Positions 15,116 through 22,643 of a DNA stretch of 50,345 bases are shown one piece after another (position 1 is the stretch's first letter; each line of letters starts with the position of its first letter). The notes beneath the pieces are model-generated. The model saw only the letters and a program-made list of their open reading frames with translations. It ran no database searches and had not been told where the DNA came from. Location of the stretch: contig MWYY01000062.1 of the NCBI GenBank assembly GCA_002050355.1, forward strand, positions 137,247 to 187,591. Reading direction: 5' to 3'. A program made the translations under genes and the position numbers. Source of the DNA: Acidobacteria bacterium 28-9. Its GTDB lineage: Bacteria; Acidobacteriota; Blastocatellia; Pyrinomonadales; Pyrinomonadaceae.

Positions 15116-17896
15116 ATGCCTCGATTATCTCAAGCGGAAATTCGAAATAATGCCATCGCCTTTGTTCACGAATGGAAAGGCGAAAAGCGTGAACGCGCCG
15201 AATCGCAGAGTTTTTGGAATGATTTTCTTTCCATTTTCGGCATCAAACGCCGACAATTTGCCATTTTTGAAAAAGCCGTTAAAAAGAATAATCAAAACAC
15301 GGGCGCGATTGATTTATTTTGGCGCGGTGTGCTTTTGGCAGAGCAAAAATCATTTGGAAAGAACTTCGACAAAGCCACTTCGCAAGCCTTTGAATATCTC
15401 GAAAATTTAGACGAAAACGAATTGCCGGAATGTGTCTTGATTTCCGATTTTGCAAAGTTTCGCCTGTTTAATCTCGAAACAAAAGAAGAAACTGAATTTC
15501 CGCTTGAAGAATTGCCGGAAAGGATTCATCTTTTCGGTTTTATTTCCGGTTATGAAAAGCGCGAATATAAAGAACAAGACCCGGTAAATATCAAGGTCGC
15601 TTTGAAACTTGGCGAGCTTCACGATGCTTTACAAGCGAGCAGTTACACCGGGCATAAACTCGAAGCCTTTCTTGTGCGGCTCGTTTATTGTCTGTTTGCC
15701 GATGATACGGGCATCTTTTTGCCGCGCAGCAGTTTCCTTTTCTTTTTGCAGGAAAAGACAGCAGAAAACGGCTCAAATTTGGGCGCGATGCTCACCCAGC
15801 TTTTCCAAGTCTTAGACACGCCGGAAAATGAAAGACCAAACTTTATAGATGAAGATTTGCGGGCGTTTCCGCACGTCAACGGCGCACTTTTCCGCGATAG
15901 AATGGATTTGCCTTTCTTTGATGCAAAGATGCGTCAAATCTTGATTGAAGCCTGTGAATTTGATTGGTCGAAAGTTTCGCCTGCTATTTTCGGCTCGTTG
16001 TTTCAATCGGTAATGGATGCAGACAAACGCAGAAATCTCGGAGCGCATTACACATCTGAAAAGAACATTCTCAAAGTTATCAGCGGACTTTTTCTCGATG
16101 AACTCAAAGCCGAATTTGAAACGGTCAAAAACAATCAAACCAGACTCAAACAATTTCACGAAAAACTTGCGAGGCTCAAATTCTTTGACCCGGCTTGCGG
16201 ATGCGGAAACTTTCTCGTTATCACTTACCGCGAAATCAGACGGCTTGAACTTGAAGTTTTGAAACAAATTCGTGAATTGACCGGAAAAGGACAAATGCTT
16301 GATGTCAGTCTGCTTTCGCTAATTGATGTCAATTCCTTTTACGGCATCGAATACGAAGAATTTCCGGCAGAAATTGCGCGTGTCGCTTTGTGGCTTACCG
16401 ACCATCAAGCAAATATGGAACTTTCGGCGGAATTTGGTTTGTCGTTTGTCCGGTTGCCTTTGCGAAACACGCCGAATATTTTGCACGGCAACGCTTTGCG
16501 AATTGATTGGAGCGAGCTTGTTTCCACAGACGGCAACCAAACCGAAACAACGCTTTATATTTTAGGTAATCCGCCGTTTGTCGGAAAACAATTTCGTGAT
16601 TCACAGCAAAATGCAGATATGGATTTGGTTTGCTCCGATGTCAGGAATTACCGCTTGCTTGATTATGTTTCAGCTTGGTATATCAAAGCAGCAGAGTTTA
16701 TCGAAAACACAAAAATCAAAGTCGCTTTCGTTTCGACAAACTCAATTTCTCAAGGTGAACAAGTTGGCGTTTTATGGAGTTATTTACTCGAAAAAGGCGT
16801 AAAAATACATTTTGCACATCGCACATTCAAATGGAATAATGAAGCGAGCGGAAATGCAAAAGTTCACGTTGTAATAATTGGTTTTGCTTTATTTGATGCG
16901 AAACAAAAAAGCCTTTTTGACTATCAAACGCCAAAGGCTGAAGCGCATAAAATTGCCTGTAAAAATATTAGTCCTTACTTAATTGATTCTGCTGATTTAG
17001 TCGTTACAAGCCGAACAAAACCGCTTTCTGACGTTCAAGAAATTGTGTTTGGCAATATGGCAAATGATGGCGGACATCTCATCTTATCTGATGAAGAAAA
17101 AAATCAATTATTGTTACTTGAACCTAACACAAAAAAATTCCTTAAAAAGTTTGTTGGCTCGGTTGAATTTATTAACAATAAAACTCGATGGTGCTTATGG
17201 TTAAAAGATGCTTTACCTAGCGAGTTGCGTTTAATGCCAGAAGTAATGAAGCGAATTGAATTAGTGAAAGAACATAGGCTTGAAAGTAATCGTGAAGCGA
17301 CTAATAAACTAGCTGATTACCCTTATTTATTTGGTGAGATTAGACAACCAATGGGCAATTATCTTTTAATTCCGCGCGTTTCATCCGTAAGCCGTTACTA
17401 CGTTCCGATTGGTTTTCTAACAAGTGATGTAATTGCAAATGACCGCGTTACAATTTTGCCTGATGCTACGCTTTATCATTTCGGCATTTTGACTTCATCA
17501 ATGCACAATTCTTGGATGCGCCAAGTTTGCGGACGTTTGAAAAGTGATTATAACTATTCTAACAACTTAGTTTATAACAATTTCCCTTTCCCGAAAGAGC
17601 CAACGGGCAAACAACGCGAACGAGTAGAACACACAGCACAAGGCATATTAGATGCGCGTCTAAATTTTCCCGGCGCAACTCTAGCCGACCTTTACGACCC
17701 TTTGACGATGCCGAAAGAACTACTCGACGCACACCGCGCAAACGATGAAGCCGTTGATGCCTGTTACGGTAAACAACGCTTCAAAAACGAACTTGAACGC
17801 CTTGAGTTTCTATTTGATTTATACCGCAAATATACAGTGCCGCTTGCAGTAATTGAGGAAAAGGAAACGCGGAAAGCAAAAAGATGGAAACAATAG
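15116..17896 (+). CDS. MmeI-like type IIL restriction-modification enzyme (single chain)
   Basis: The 926-aa protein joins nuclease, methyltransferase and target recognition. The N-terminal nuclease motif is AIDLFWRGVLLAEQKS, with D66 and E76-x-K78. A helical spacer follows (about 170-300). The methyltransferase has HYTSE (311-315), motif I DPACGCGNF (358-366), and motif IV NPPF (485-488), so it methylates adenine N6. Residues 640-840 would be the target recognition domain, and the C-terminal part (PLTMPKELLDAHRANDEAVDACYG) is typical of MmeI relatives. The enzyme would methylate one strand and cut foreign DNA. A ribosome site AGGAAA precedes the ATG. This is the main recognisable defence cargo of the island. 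Confidence 0.92.
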   Translation: MPRLSQAEIRNNAIAFVHEWKGEKRERAESQSFWNDFLSIFGIKRRQFAIFEKAVKKNNQNTGAIDLFWRGVLLAEQKSFGKNFDKATSQAFEYLENLDENELPECVLISDFAKFRLFNLETKEETEFPLEELPERIHLFGFISGYEKREYKEQDPVNIKVALKLGELHDALQASSYTGHKLEAFLVRLVYCLFADDTGIFLPRSSFLFFLQEKTAENGSNLGAMLTQLFQVLDTPENERPNFIDEDLRAFPHVNGALFRDRMDLPFFDAKMRQILIEACEFDWSKVSPAIFGSLFQSVMDADKRRNLGAHYTSEKNILKVISGLFLDELKAEFETVKNNQTRLKQFHEKLARLKFFDPACGCGNFLVITYREIRRLELEVLKQIRELTGKGQMLDVSLLSLIDVNSFYGIEYEEFPAEIARVALWLTDHQANMELSAEFGLSFVRLPLRNTPNILHGNALRIDWSELVSTDGNQTETTLYILGNPPFVGKQFRDSQQNADMDLVCSDVRNYRLLDYVSAWYIKAAEFIENTKIKVAFVSTNSISQGEQVGVLWSYLLEKGVKIHFAHRTFKWNNEASGNAKVHVVIIGFALFDAKQKSLFDYQTPKAEAHKIACKNISPYLIDSADLVVTSRTKPLSDVQEIVFGNMANDGGHLILSDEEKNQLLLLEPNTKKFLKKFVGSVEFINNKTRWCLWLKDALPSELRLMPEVMKRIELVKEHRLESNREATNKLADYPYLFGEIRQPMGNYLLIPRVSSVSRYYVPIGFLTSDVIANDRVTILPDATLYHFGILTSSMHNSWMRQVCGRLKSDYNYSNNLVYNNFPFPKEPTGKQRERVEHTAQGILDARLNFPGATLADLYDPLTMPKELLDAHRANDEAVDACYGKQRFKNELERLEFLFDLYRKYTVPLAVIEEKETRKAKRWKQ

Positions 17897-17979
17897 CTTT
17901 TCAGAAACGTAAATTTTTGATGTAAAAGTTTTTCTCAATTGGTAAAATATTAAAGGTTGTTGATAAGATTAACAAAAAT

Positions 17980-18711
17980 ATGCCTCGAATCTATAACAAG
18001 CCGCCTTTAATTGAAGCACTTTGCGAAATCAAATTTGCTGAAACCGAAGGCGATTTTACTATTTGGGGCGATTTTTACCAAAAAATTAAAAAATTCTACC
18101 CGCAAAAAAATGAATTGCCGCGCGGCATTGAATTTCAATTTACGCCCAATGAAAGTTCAATAAATCCGACCGAATTTGTAAAGCGTTTTATTTCAAATGA
18201 CAACGCTCAACTTGTTCAAGCTACAAAGGATTCTTTAACTCTAAATCGTTTAAGTCCTTACTCAGGTTATGAAAATTTCAAAACTTTTTTTGTCGATGTT
18301 TTAAGAATTTATTCGGAAACCTTTTTGCCTAAGCGTTTTGTCCAGCTTTCAATGCGTTATGTTAATCAAATAATCATTCCGCACGAAAAGTTTTCTGTAA
18401 ATGACTATTTTGGTTTAGTGCCGATAATTCCTGAAGGCGTAACTGATGCTATCGGCAGTATGTTTGTCCAAGTGCAAATCGCTCCGCAAATTGAAAATCA
18501 CTTTCTGCAAGTTACGTTGCGCTCCGCGCCCTCAATGCCGGAAGGAAATTCAGTTTTCTTTTTAGATATTTTTGATGCCTTTCCGATTAACAGCGAATAC
18601 GACGAAAACAGCATCTTAAAAGCAATGGATGATGCACACGAAAACATCGAACACGTTTTTGAAAAACTTATTCAGGAAAAATTACGTGAAGTCTTTGAGG
18701 AGGTAAAATAG
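17980..18711 (+). CDS. TIGR04255-family protein
   Basis: The 243-aa protein has the family N-terminus (NKPPLIEALCEIKF), a central region with LSPYSGYENFKTFF, and LPKRFVQLSMRYVNQIIIP, matching the RxGLRYxNxI pattern of TIGR04255 (a sporadically distributed family of unknown function). The C-terminal part ends with a helix ENIEHVFEKLIQEKLREVF. It has no signal or membrane part and no catalytic motif. It starts a three-gene unit: the next gene begins two bases after its stop. Sporadic families next to a restriction enzyme in an island are often defence-linked, but that is inference here. Confidence 0.8.
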   Translation: MPRIYNKPPLIEALCEIKFAETEGDFTIWGDFYQKIKKFYPQKNELPRGIEFQFTPNESSINPTEFVKRFISNDNAQLVQATKDSLTLNRLSPYSGYENFKTFFVDVLRIYSETFLPKRFVQLSMRYVNQIIIPHEKFSVNDYFGLVPIIPEGVTDAIGSMFVQVQIAPQIENHFLQVTLRSAPSMPEGNSVFFLDIFDAFPINSEYDENSILKAMDDAHENIEHVFEKLIQEKLREVFEEVK

Positions 18712-18712
18712 A

Positions 18713-19225
18713 ATGGCTGAAGCTGTAGCTTATAACAATGCAAAGTTTTTTGTAAATATTTTCAACGTCCGCCCTTTTATTCCGTCTGAAGGCTCTTCAG
18801 AAGTATTATCTAAAATTTCTGAACAAGCTAAAAATGGAGCGATAGATATTCGTCATTCTGCTTCTAAAGAAAAGCAACAACAAACAGAAAGACAATTACT
18901 CGTTTTCTTAGCTGAATTAGATGATGAAAGCGACTACAACGATGAATTTTTGAAACCTTCTAAATCTGCAACTAATGCAACCCGAAATATTCTACTACAA
19001 GCATATCGGGGACTTTCTAATTTTTCACTTTTGCCGAAATTTGTAACTGCTGACGGTGTTGGAGGCATAAGAATCCAATGGCAAAACGAAGCGAAGGAAC
19101 TAAGATTGCTCTGCTCTAATGAAGGCGCATTAAAACTCTATTGGCAAGATGGTGATAAATACGGACTGGAAGAACCAGCAGTTGCTAATATCATTTTAAG
19201 ATTTGGATGGCTCAAAGAAGTCTAG
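18713..19225 (+). CDS. Unknown protein, second gene of the TIGR04255 module
   Basis: The family is not recognised. The 170 residues fall into a helical N-terminal half (VRPFIPSEGSSEVLSKISEQ...LLVFLAELDDESDYNDEF) and a beta-rich C-terminal part (GGIRIQWQNEAKELRLLCSNEGALKLYWQDG). The GGIRIQW...ELRL...LYW layout occurs in small accessory proteins of unknown role. It is soluble in appearance. A ribosome site GGAGG lies before the ATG, inside the end of the upstream gene, so translation is coupled. The next gene follows at once. Confidence 0.65.
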   Translation: MAEAVAYNNAKFFVNIFNVRPFIPSEGSSEVLSKISEQAKNGAIDIRHSASKEKQQQTERQLLVFLAELDDESDYNDEFLKPSKSATNATRNILLQAYRGLSNFSLLPKFVTADGVGGIRIQWQNEAKELRLLCSNEGALKLYWQDGDKYGLEEPAVANIILRFGWLKEV

Positions 19226-19234
19226 TTGAATTTA

Positions 19235-19621
19235 ATGAGCAAACCAGTTTCCTCAAACGCAACGGTTTTTCGTGCGATAGGTTATAAAAGATGGATAAAA
19301 GACTATGAAGTCGCCCCTGATGCCTTCTTTCTAAGAATGGCTGAAACTACCTTGTCTGTGCTTACACAAGCGGATTGTTCAAAAGAGATTTGCTTTGCCG
19401 GATTAGGAACTTGTTTCGGTGAGATTGAAATGAAAGCGGAATCAATTAGGCAGCTTGGATTGGAAATTATTGATGATTCTAAAGAACTTGAAATTCCACA
19501 TCACGCATCCATCATCAATTTGCCGCCACACGAAGGCGATACTTTTGCTGAGGCAGAGTTTATTGCAGGCAAGTTAGCTAAACTCGAAAATAATCAAATA
19601 AGAGAACGCCCTAAATCGTGA
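19235..19621 (+). CDS. Unknown protein, third gene of the TIGR04255 module
   Basis: The family is not recognised. The 128-aa protein (from the ATG at 19235; a TTG at 19226 would add three residues) reads FRAIGYKRWIKDYEVAPDAFFLRMAETTLSV, then GEIEMKAESIRQLGLEIIDDSKELEIPHHASIINLPPHEGD and a helical end. The pattern of an N-terminal F-x-A, AFxxR and a central HHASI segment is like small hypotheticals found next to other accessory genes. No membrane segment is seen. It is the last gene before attR, and likely co-transcribed with the two genes before it. Confidence 0.6.
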   Translation: MSKPVSSNATVFRAIGYKRWIKDYEVAPDAFFLRMAETTLSVLTQADCSKEICFAGLGTCFGEIEMKAESIRQLGLEIIDDSKELEIPHHASIINLPPHEGDTFAEAEFIAGKLAKLENNQIRERPKS

Positions 19622-19724
19622 GAGGATATTTCGCAAAAATTTCTACTTTTGCATCTTAATTGTATCTTTACCCAATACTTACATTAGTAAGTCCTTTGTT
19701 TCTAACTAAATGTGAGAACCGGTT

Positions 19725-19746
19725 ACTTTCTGCATTGGAAAGTAAG
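19725..19746 (+). other. attR core of the genomic island (22 bp)
   Basis: This is an exact copy of the 22 bp at 7980-8001. Here no mnmE reading frame is attached; only the last coding bases of the mnmE end are present, as expected for the island-side copy after site-specific integration. The next ~35 bases continue the match to the left end with five or six differences. Confidence 0.85.
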
Positions 19747-19788
19747 TAGCAATAAACAACAAGAACAATCAAAATAATAAATCGTACA

Positions 19789-19816
19789 AAAGCCTGTGAT
19801 TGCAGGCTTTTTCTTT
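19789..19816 (+). terminator. Rho-independent terminator after attR (probable native mnmE terminator)
   Basis: AAGCCTG and CAGGCTT form a stem around a short TGATTG loop, followed by a T-rich run (TTTTTCTTTT). The matching place after attL (8043-8069) has a weaker, altered form (CTGTAAATACAG then TTTTTT). Before integration this terminator would have stood just behind mnmE. Confidence 0.65.
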
Positions 19817-19969
19817 TGTCTAAAATAATCATTTTTAATTGTTAGTTCGGCTTTTCTTATATCTCTGTTGTATTCTCAGATACATAATTTGTTTTGCAAA
19901 TATAAGTAAGGCGAAATCTTGCTAGATATAACAACAGTTCTTAAATTTTAACTCGAAAAAGGAGAAAAT

Positions 19970-20611
19970 ATGAAACGGCTGAAATTCGGATTATCTATTT
20001 TGTTCGGGATGATTGTTTTGAGCGGTTCTCTGTTGGCGCAGAGCGAGAGAGTCGTCGTCTATAATGACTACAATTTTCAAGGTGCGAATATGACGCTGAC
20101 AGAAAGTTGGGAAGGCGGCAGAGGCTTTGACCGCATCATTAAATCAATTCGCGTTCCGGCGGGTTATCGCGTAACGCTTTACACGGAAAAAAATTATAGA
20201 GGAACGGAAACCAGTATTACCGAAGACTGGAATCCGGGCGCAGGCGCGTATTGGATTAACAAGGCTCGTTCGATTCGCGTTGACCGGGCGCAGATTCAGC
20301 CGCCGGTAACCTTGCCGCAGCCTGTGCTGGACAGTTTTCCGGTGCTTTACGCCGGAACGAATTTCGACGGCGCGGCGGAAGCCGTCGAACGCGATAAAGC
20401 CGACCTCTCCGATTGGGATGGCTCGCCCCATACGATTCGCTCGATGCGTGTGCCGCAGGGTTGGTATTTTGTGGTTTATACGAAAAAGAATTTTCGCGGA
20501 AAATCCTACAATATCAACTCGAATATGACGTTTGCGCCGGGCGACGCCTGGTATAACAAGGTTCGTTCCATCAAGGTTTATAAAGGAACGCCGCCGAAAC
20601 AGCCGCGCTAA
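19970..20611 (+). CDS. Secreted beta/gamma-crystallin-like protein
   Basis: A signal peptide (MKRLKFGLSILFGMIVLSGSLLAQ) is followed by two crystallin-type domains. Greek-key signatures are VVVYNDYNFQGANMTLTE, RVTLYTEKNYRGTETSI, PVLYAGTNFDGAAEAVE and YFVVYTKKNFRGKSYNI. Each pair of motifs ends with a SIRV or SIKV strand. Microbial members often bind calcium through (N/D)-(N/D)-x-x-S/T-S sites; I do not see a clear one. It probably acts outside the cytoplasm. A ribosome site (AAAGGAG) precedes the ATG. It is the first gene beyond the island. Confidence 0.82.
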   Translation: MKRLKFGLSILFGMIVLSGSLLAQSERVVVYNDYNFQGANMTLTESWEGGRGFDRIIKSIRVPAGYRVTLYTEKNYRGTETSITEDWNPGAGAYWINKARSIRVDRAQIQPPVTLPQPVLDSFPVLYAGTNFDGAAEAVERDKADLSDWDGSPHTIRSMRVPQGWYFVVYTKKNFRGKSYNINSNMTFAPGDAWYNKVRSIKVYKGTPPKQPR

Positions 20612-20711
20612 TTATGACAAATAATGCAGGGCGTATTTCGCCGAGTAATACTGCTTGCGCGGAATCGCCTTAACACTAAATTTTCTTTACATAAGGAAAA
20701 GGAGCAAGGTG

Positions 20712-21665
20712 ATGAAAAATCTGAAAATTAAATCTTTGTTGGCGACTTTTGCAGTTATTTTATCGTGCGGTTTTGATGCCCTCGGGCAAAGTGATTGGCT
20801 GGATATGAAACCGCTGCCAAGTTGGAACGAGCGCAAACGCGCCATTCTGCAAACAAAAAAAATTTCATCCGCCGAATTAAAGCGCTGCGCCGTCGTTGTG
20901 CGCCAGCCAACGCTTCCCCAAGACAAACTTCTGACGAAAATGGGCTGGACGCTGACGGGCGCGGCGCAGGTCTTCGGAAACACGACCGTCGTTACGGCTG
21001 CCGAAGCATTTGACGGAATGTGCCGCCCGCTTAAATTCGACACATACATTTTCGTCGGCAACCGCGTCGCCGGAACGCTTTCGCCCGGACAGATGGACTC
21101 GCGCACCGACGGTTCCTTGGTCAACGTGCAGTTGACAGGCGAGAAAAATCTGACCGCCGAATACGTGCGTTATCGTGCGTCGGACGCGCTTTGCTGCCCG
21201 TATAAAACCGAAGCGGTGACGTTTGTTATTAAACCCGACGGCGCGAATTTCCTGCTCGTGCCGGAATCGAAGATGCAAAGCGGAATCATCGAAAATCAAG
21301 TGCCAGAAGCGGCGATGAAATTGAATAAAACGGTTTGGCGCTGGCAAAGTTCGGAATCGGCGACAGGAAAAATAACGGTTGATAAGCCCGAAAATTACCA
21401 GCTTGAATTTAAGGCGGAGGGCAAAATCGCCGTCAAAGCGGATTGCAACGGCGGCGGCGGAAGTTACGCAACCGAAAGCAACAACATCTCGTTTATGAGA
21501 ATTTTTACGACAAAAATGTTTTGCGGAGAAAAGTCGCTCGACAATCGCTTTCTGCGCGGTCTCGAATCGGCGCGCAGTTTTCGCATCAAGGGCAACAATT
21601 TGTCAATCGGGAGCGAGGGCGAAAACGGCACGATGAGATTTTTCAAGGTCGTGCGTCAAAACTAA
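20712..21665 (+). CDS. Secreted META-domain protein
   Basis: The ATG at 20712 follows GGAG and starts a signal peptide (MKNLKIKSLLATFAVILSCGFDALGQ). The middle part (about 30-195) is unknown and carries several cysteines (RCAVVV, GMCRPLKF, ALCCPYK). The C-terminal part (about 205-317) is a META/HslJ-like domain: LNKTVWRWQSSES, YQLEFKAEGKIAVKADCNGGGGSY, FTTKMFCGEKSLDNRFLRGLESARSF, and a last strand TMRFFKVV. An earlier in-frame ATG at 20655 adds 19 residues in front of a good signal peptide and is rejected. META proteins are linked with heat and envelope stress, but the role here is unknown. Confidence 0.78.
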   Translation: MKNLKIKSLLATFAVILSCGFDALGQSDWLDMKPLPSWNERKRAILQTKKISSAELKRCAVVVRQPTLPQDKLLTKMGWTLTGAAQVFGNTTVVTAAEAFDGMCRPLKFDTYIFVGNRVAGTLSPGQMDSRTDGSLVNVQLTGEKNLTAEYVRYRASDALCCPYKTEAVTFVIKPDGANFLLVPESKMQSGIIENQVPEAAMKLNKTVWRWQSSESATGKITVDKPENYQLEFKAEGKIAVKADCNGGGGSYATESNNISFMRIFTTKMFCGEKSLDNRFLRGLESARSFRIKGNNLSIGSEGENGTMRFFKVVRQN

Positions 21666-21674
21666 GACGAAATT

Positions 21675-22130
21675 ATGCTGAACATCGTCGAGCGAATCGA
21701 AAAACTAATTATCCGCGCACTGATAATTCTTCTGCTGCTGGCGATGGTTTTGGGAACGATTGAACTCGGTCGCGTAATTGTACTGGAAATCTTCGCGCCA
21801 CCGTTTCTGCTGCTCGATATTTCAAAGATTTTTGAGGGTTTCGGTTTGGCTCTCGTTATCTTAATTGGTCTGGAACTACTCAAAGTATTAAAGCTGTTTC
21901 TGGTCGAAGATAAAATCAAACCGGACATAATTGTCGAAATCGCCGTCATTGCCCTTTGCAATAAAATTATTACGCTCGACACGAAACACACTTCGGGCGA
22001 CGTTCTGCTCGGTATCGCCGCTATTCTCGTCGGACTTTCAATCGGCTATTTCGTTTTTCGCTTCAAGGCGTCGAATAAAGAAACTAATCAAAGAACGCCC
22101 GTCGCAGAAAAATCAAACAGTGAAGGTTAA
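21675..22130 (+). CDS. PsiE-like four-helix membrane protein
   Basis: The 151-aa protein has four hydrophobic stretches: LIIRALIILLLLAMVLGTIELG, GFGLALVILIGLELLKVL, IIVEIAVIALCNKIITL and LLGIAAILVGLSIGYFVF. The segment IFEGFGLALVILIGLELLKVLKLFLVEDKI and the following VEIAVIALCNKIITLD are characteristic of the phosphate-starvation-inducible PsiE family. It is an inner-membrane protein of unknown action. It lies nine bases after the META gene and 30 bp before mscL, so a transcript with mscL is plausible. Confidence 0.75.
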   Translation: MLNIVERIEKLIIRALIILLLLAMVLGTIELGRVIVLEIFAPPFLLLDISKIFEGFGLALVILIGLELLKVLKLFLVEDKIKPDIIVEIAVIALCNKIITLDTKHTSGDVLLGIAAILVGLSIGYFVFRFKASNKETNQRTPVAEKSNSEG

Positions 22131-22160
22131 TACAAAATCAGAGGGGAGAATCGAGAATTT

Positions 22161-22571
22161 ATGTATAAAGATTTCAAGGCGTTTATTTTGCGCGGCAACG
22201 TTATTGATTTATCAATCGCCGTGGTCGTCGGTGCCGCTTTTGCAAAAGTAATCAACGCTATCACCGACATTCTAATTTCACCCCTGGTTGGCATTATTTC
22301 AGGCGGCGCACTAGACTTTAGAGACAAATACAGCAATCTGAACGGACAAAATGCAACCGGTTTGACTGCAAAGGAAATAGCGGAAAAGCTGGCGATTTCT
22401 CGTTACGGCGAATTGGGAATTGACGTTATCAATTTTATCATCGTTGCTTTTATCGCATTTTTGATTGCCCGTTGGTTTGGCAAATACTTCAGATTGGTCG
22501 AAGTTGCCGCACCGCCGACTAAATCGGAAGAGTTGTTAATGGAAATCCGCGACCTTTTAAAGACAAAATAA
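22161..22571 (+). CDS. mscL: Large-conductance mechanosensitive channel MscL
   Basis: MscL opens under membrane tension and protects cells from osmotic downshock. The 136-aa length is normal. The protein starts MYKDFKAFILRGNVIDLSIAVVVGAAFAKVINAITDILISPLVG, the conserved amphipathic N-terminal helix and TM1. TM2 is FIIVAFIAFLIARWFGKYF, and the cytoplasmic C-terminal helix is KSEELLMEIRDLLK. The ribosome site is GAGGGGAGA about 15 bp upstream, not optimally placed. Confidence 0.96.
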   Translation: MYKDFKAFILRGNVIDLSIAVVVGAAFAKVINAITDILISPLVGIISGGALDFRDKYSNLNGQNATGLTAKEIAEKLAISRYGELGIDVINFIIVAFIAFLIARWFGKYFRLVEVAAPPTKSEELLMEIRDLLKTK

Positions 22572-22643
22572 ATTTTACCGGCAAAAACGGCAAACCGCCG
22601 AAAAGTTTTCCGAAGTATTATTGGAAAAGGAAAAAATACGTCT

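Larger units (their letters stand above)
8001..19746 (+). mobile_element. Integrative genomic island at the mnmE 3' end, about 11.7 kb
   Basis: The island is defined by the 22-bp direct repeats at 7980-8001 and 19725-19746 and by its gene content: tyrosine integrase next to the left end, two HTH/excisionase-like proteins, P4/D5-type primase-helicase, Toprim protein, then cargo (DUF6788 pair, type IIL restriction-modification enzyme, TIGR04255 three-gene module). All genes read left to right. No relaxase, coupling protein, capsid or terminase gene is seen, so it is neither a self-transmissible ICE nor a full prophage. It is more like a satellite or mobilisable island. Its integrase and HTH proteins resemble those of Bacteroidota elements. 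Confidence 0.85.
19622..19969 (+). other. Gene-free right border of the island and native downstream flank
   Basis: This 348-bp stretch has no convincing gene. It contains about 100 bp of AT-rich island end, the attR core (19725-19746), then sequence similar to that just after attL: a terminator (19789-19816) and the blocks TATCTCTGTTGTATT (19860-19874) and GGCGAAATCTTGCTAGATA (19910-19928). The same two blocks occur at 8125 and 8174, at nearly the same spacing. The remainder leads into the ribosome site of the gene at 19970. Confidence 0.6.

Noticed and set aside
8001..19746. Complete prophage
   Set aside because: No capsid, portal, terminase, tail or lysis genes are visible; the replication genes fit a satellite or island instead.
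21443..21763. A 106-aa plus-strand frame overlapping the META and PsiE-like genes
   Set aside because: Arg/Gln-rich shadow frame with no start context; both overlapping genes are clear.
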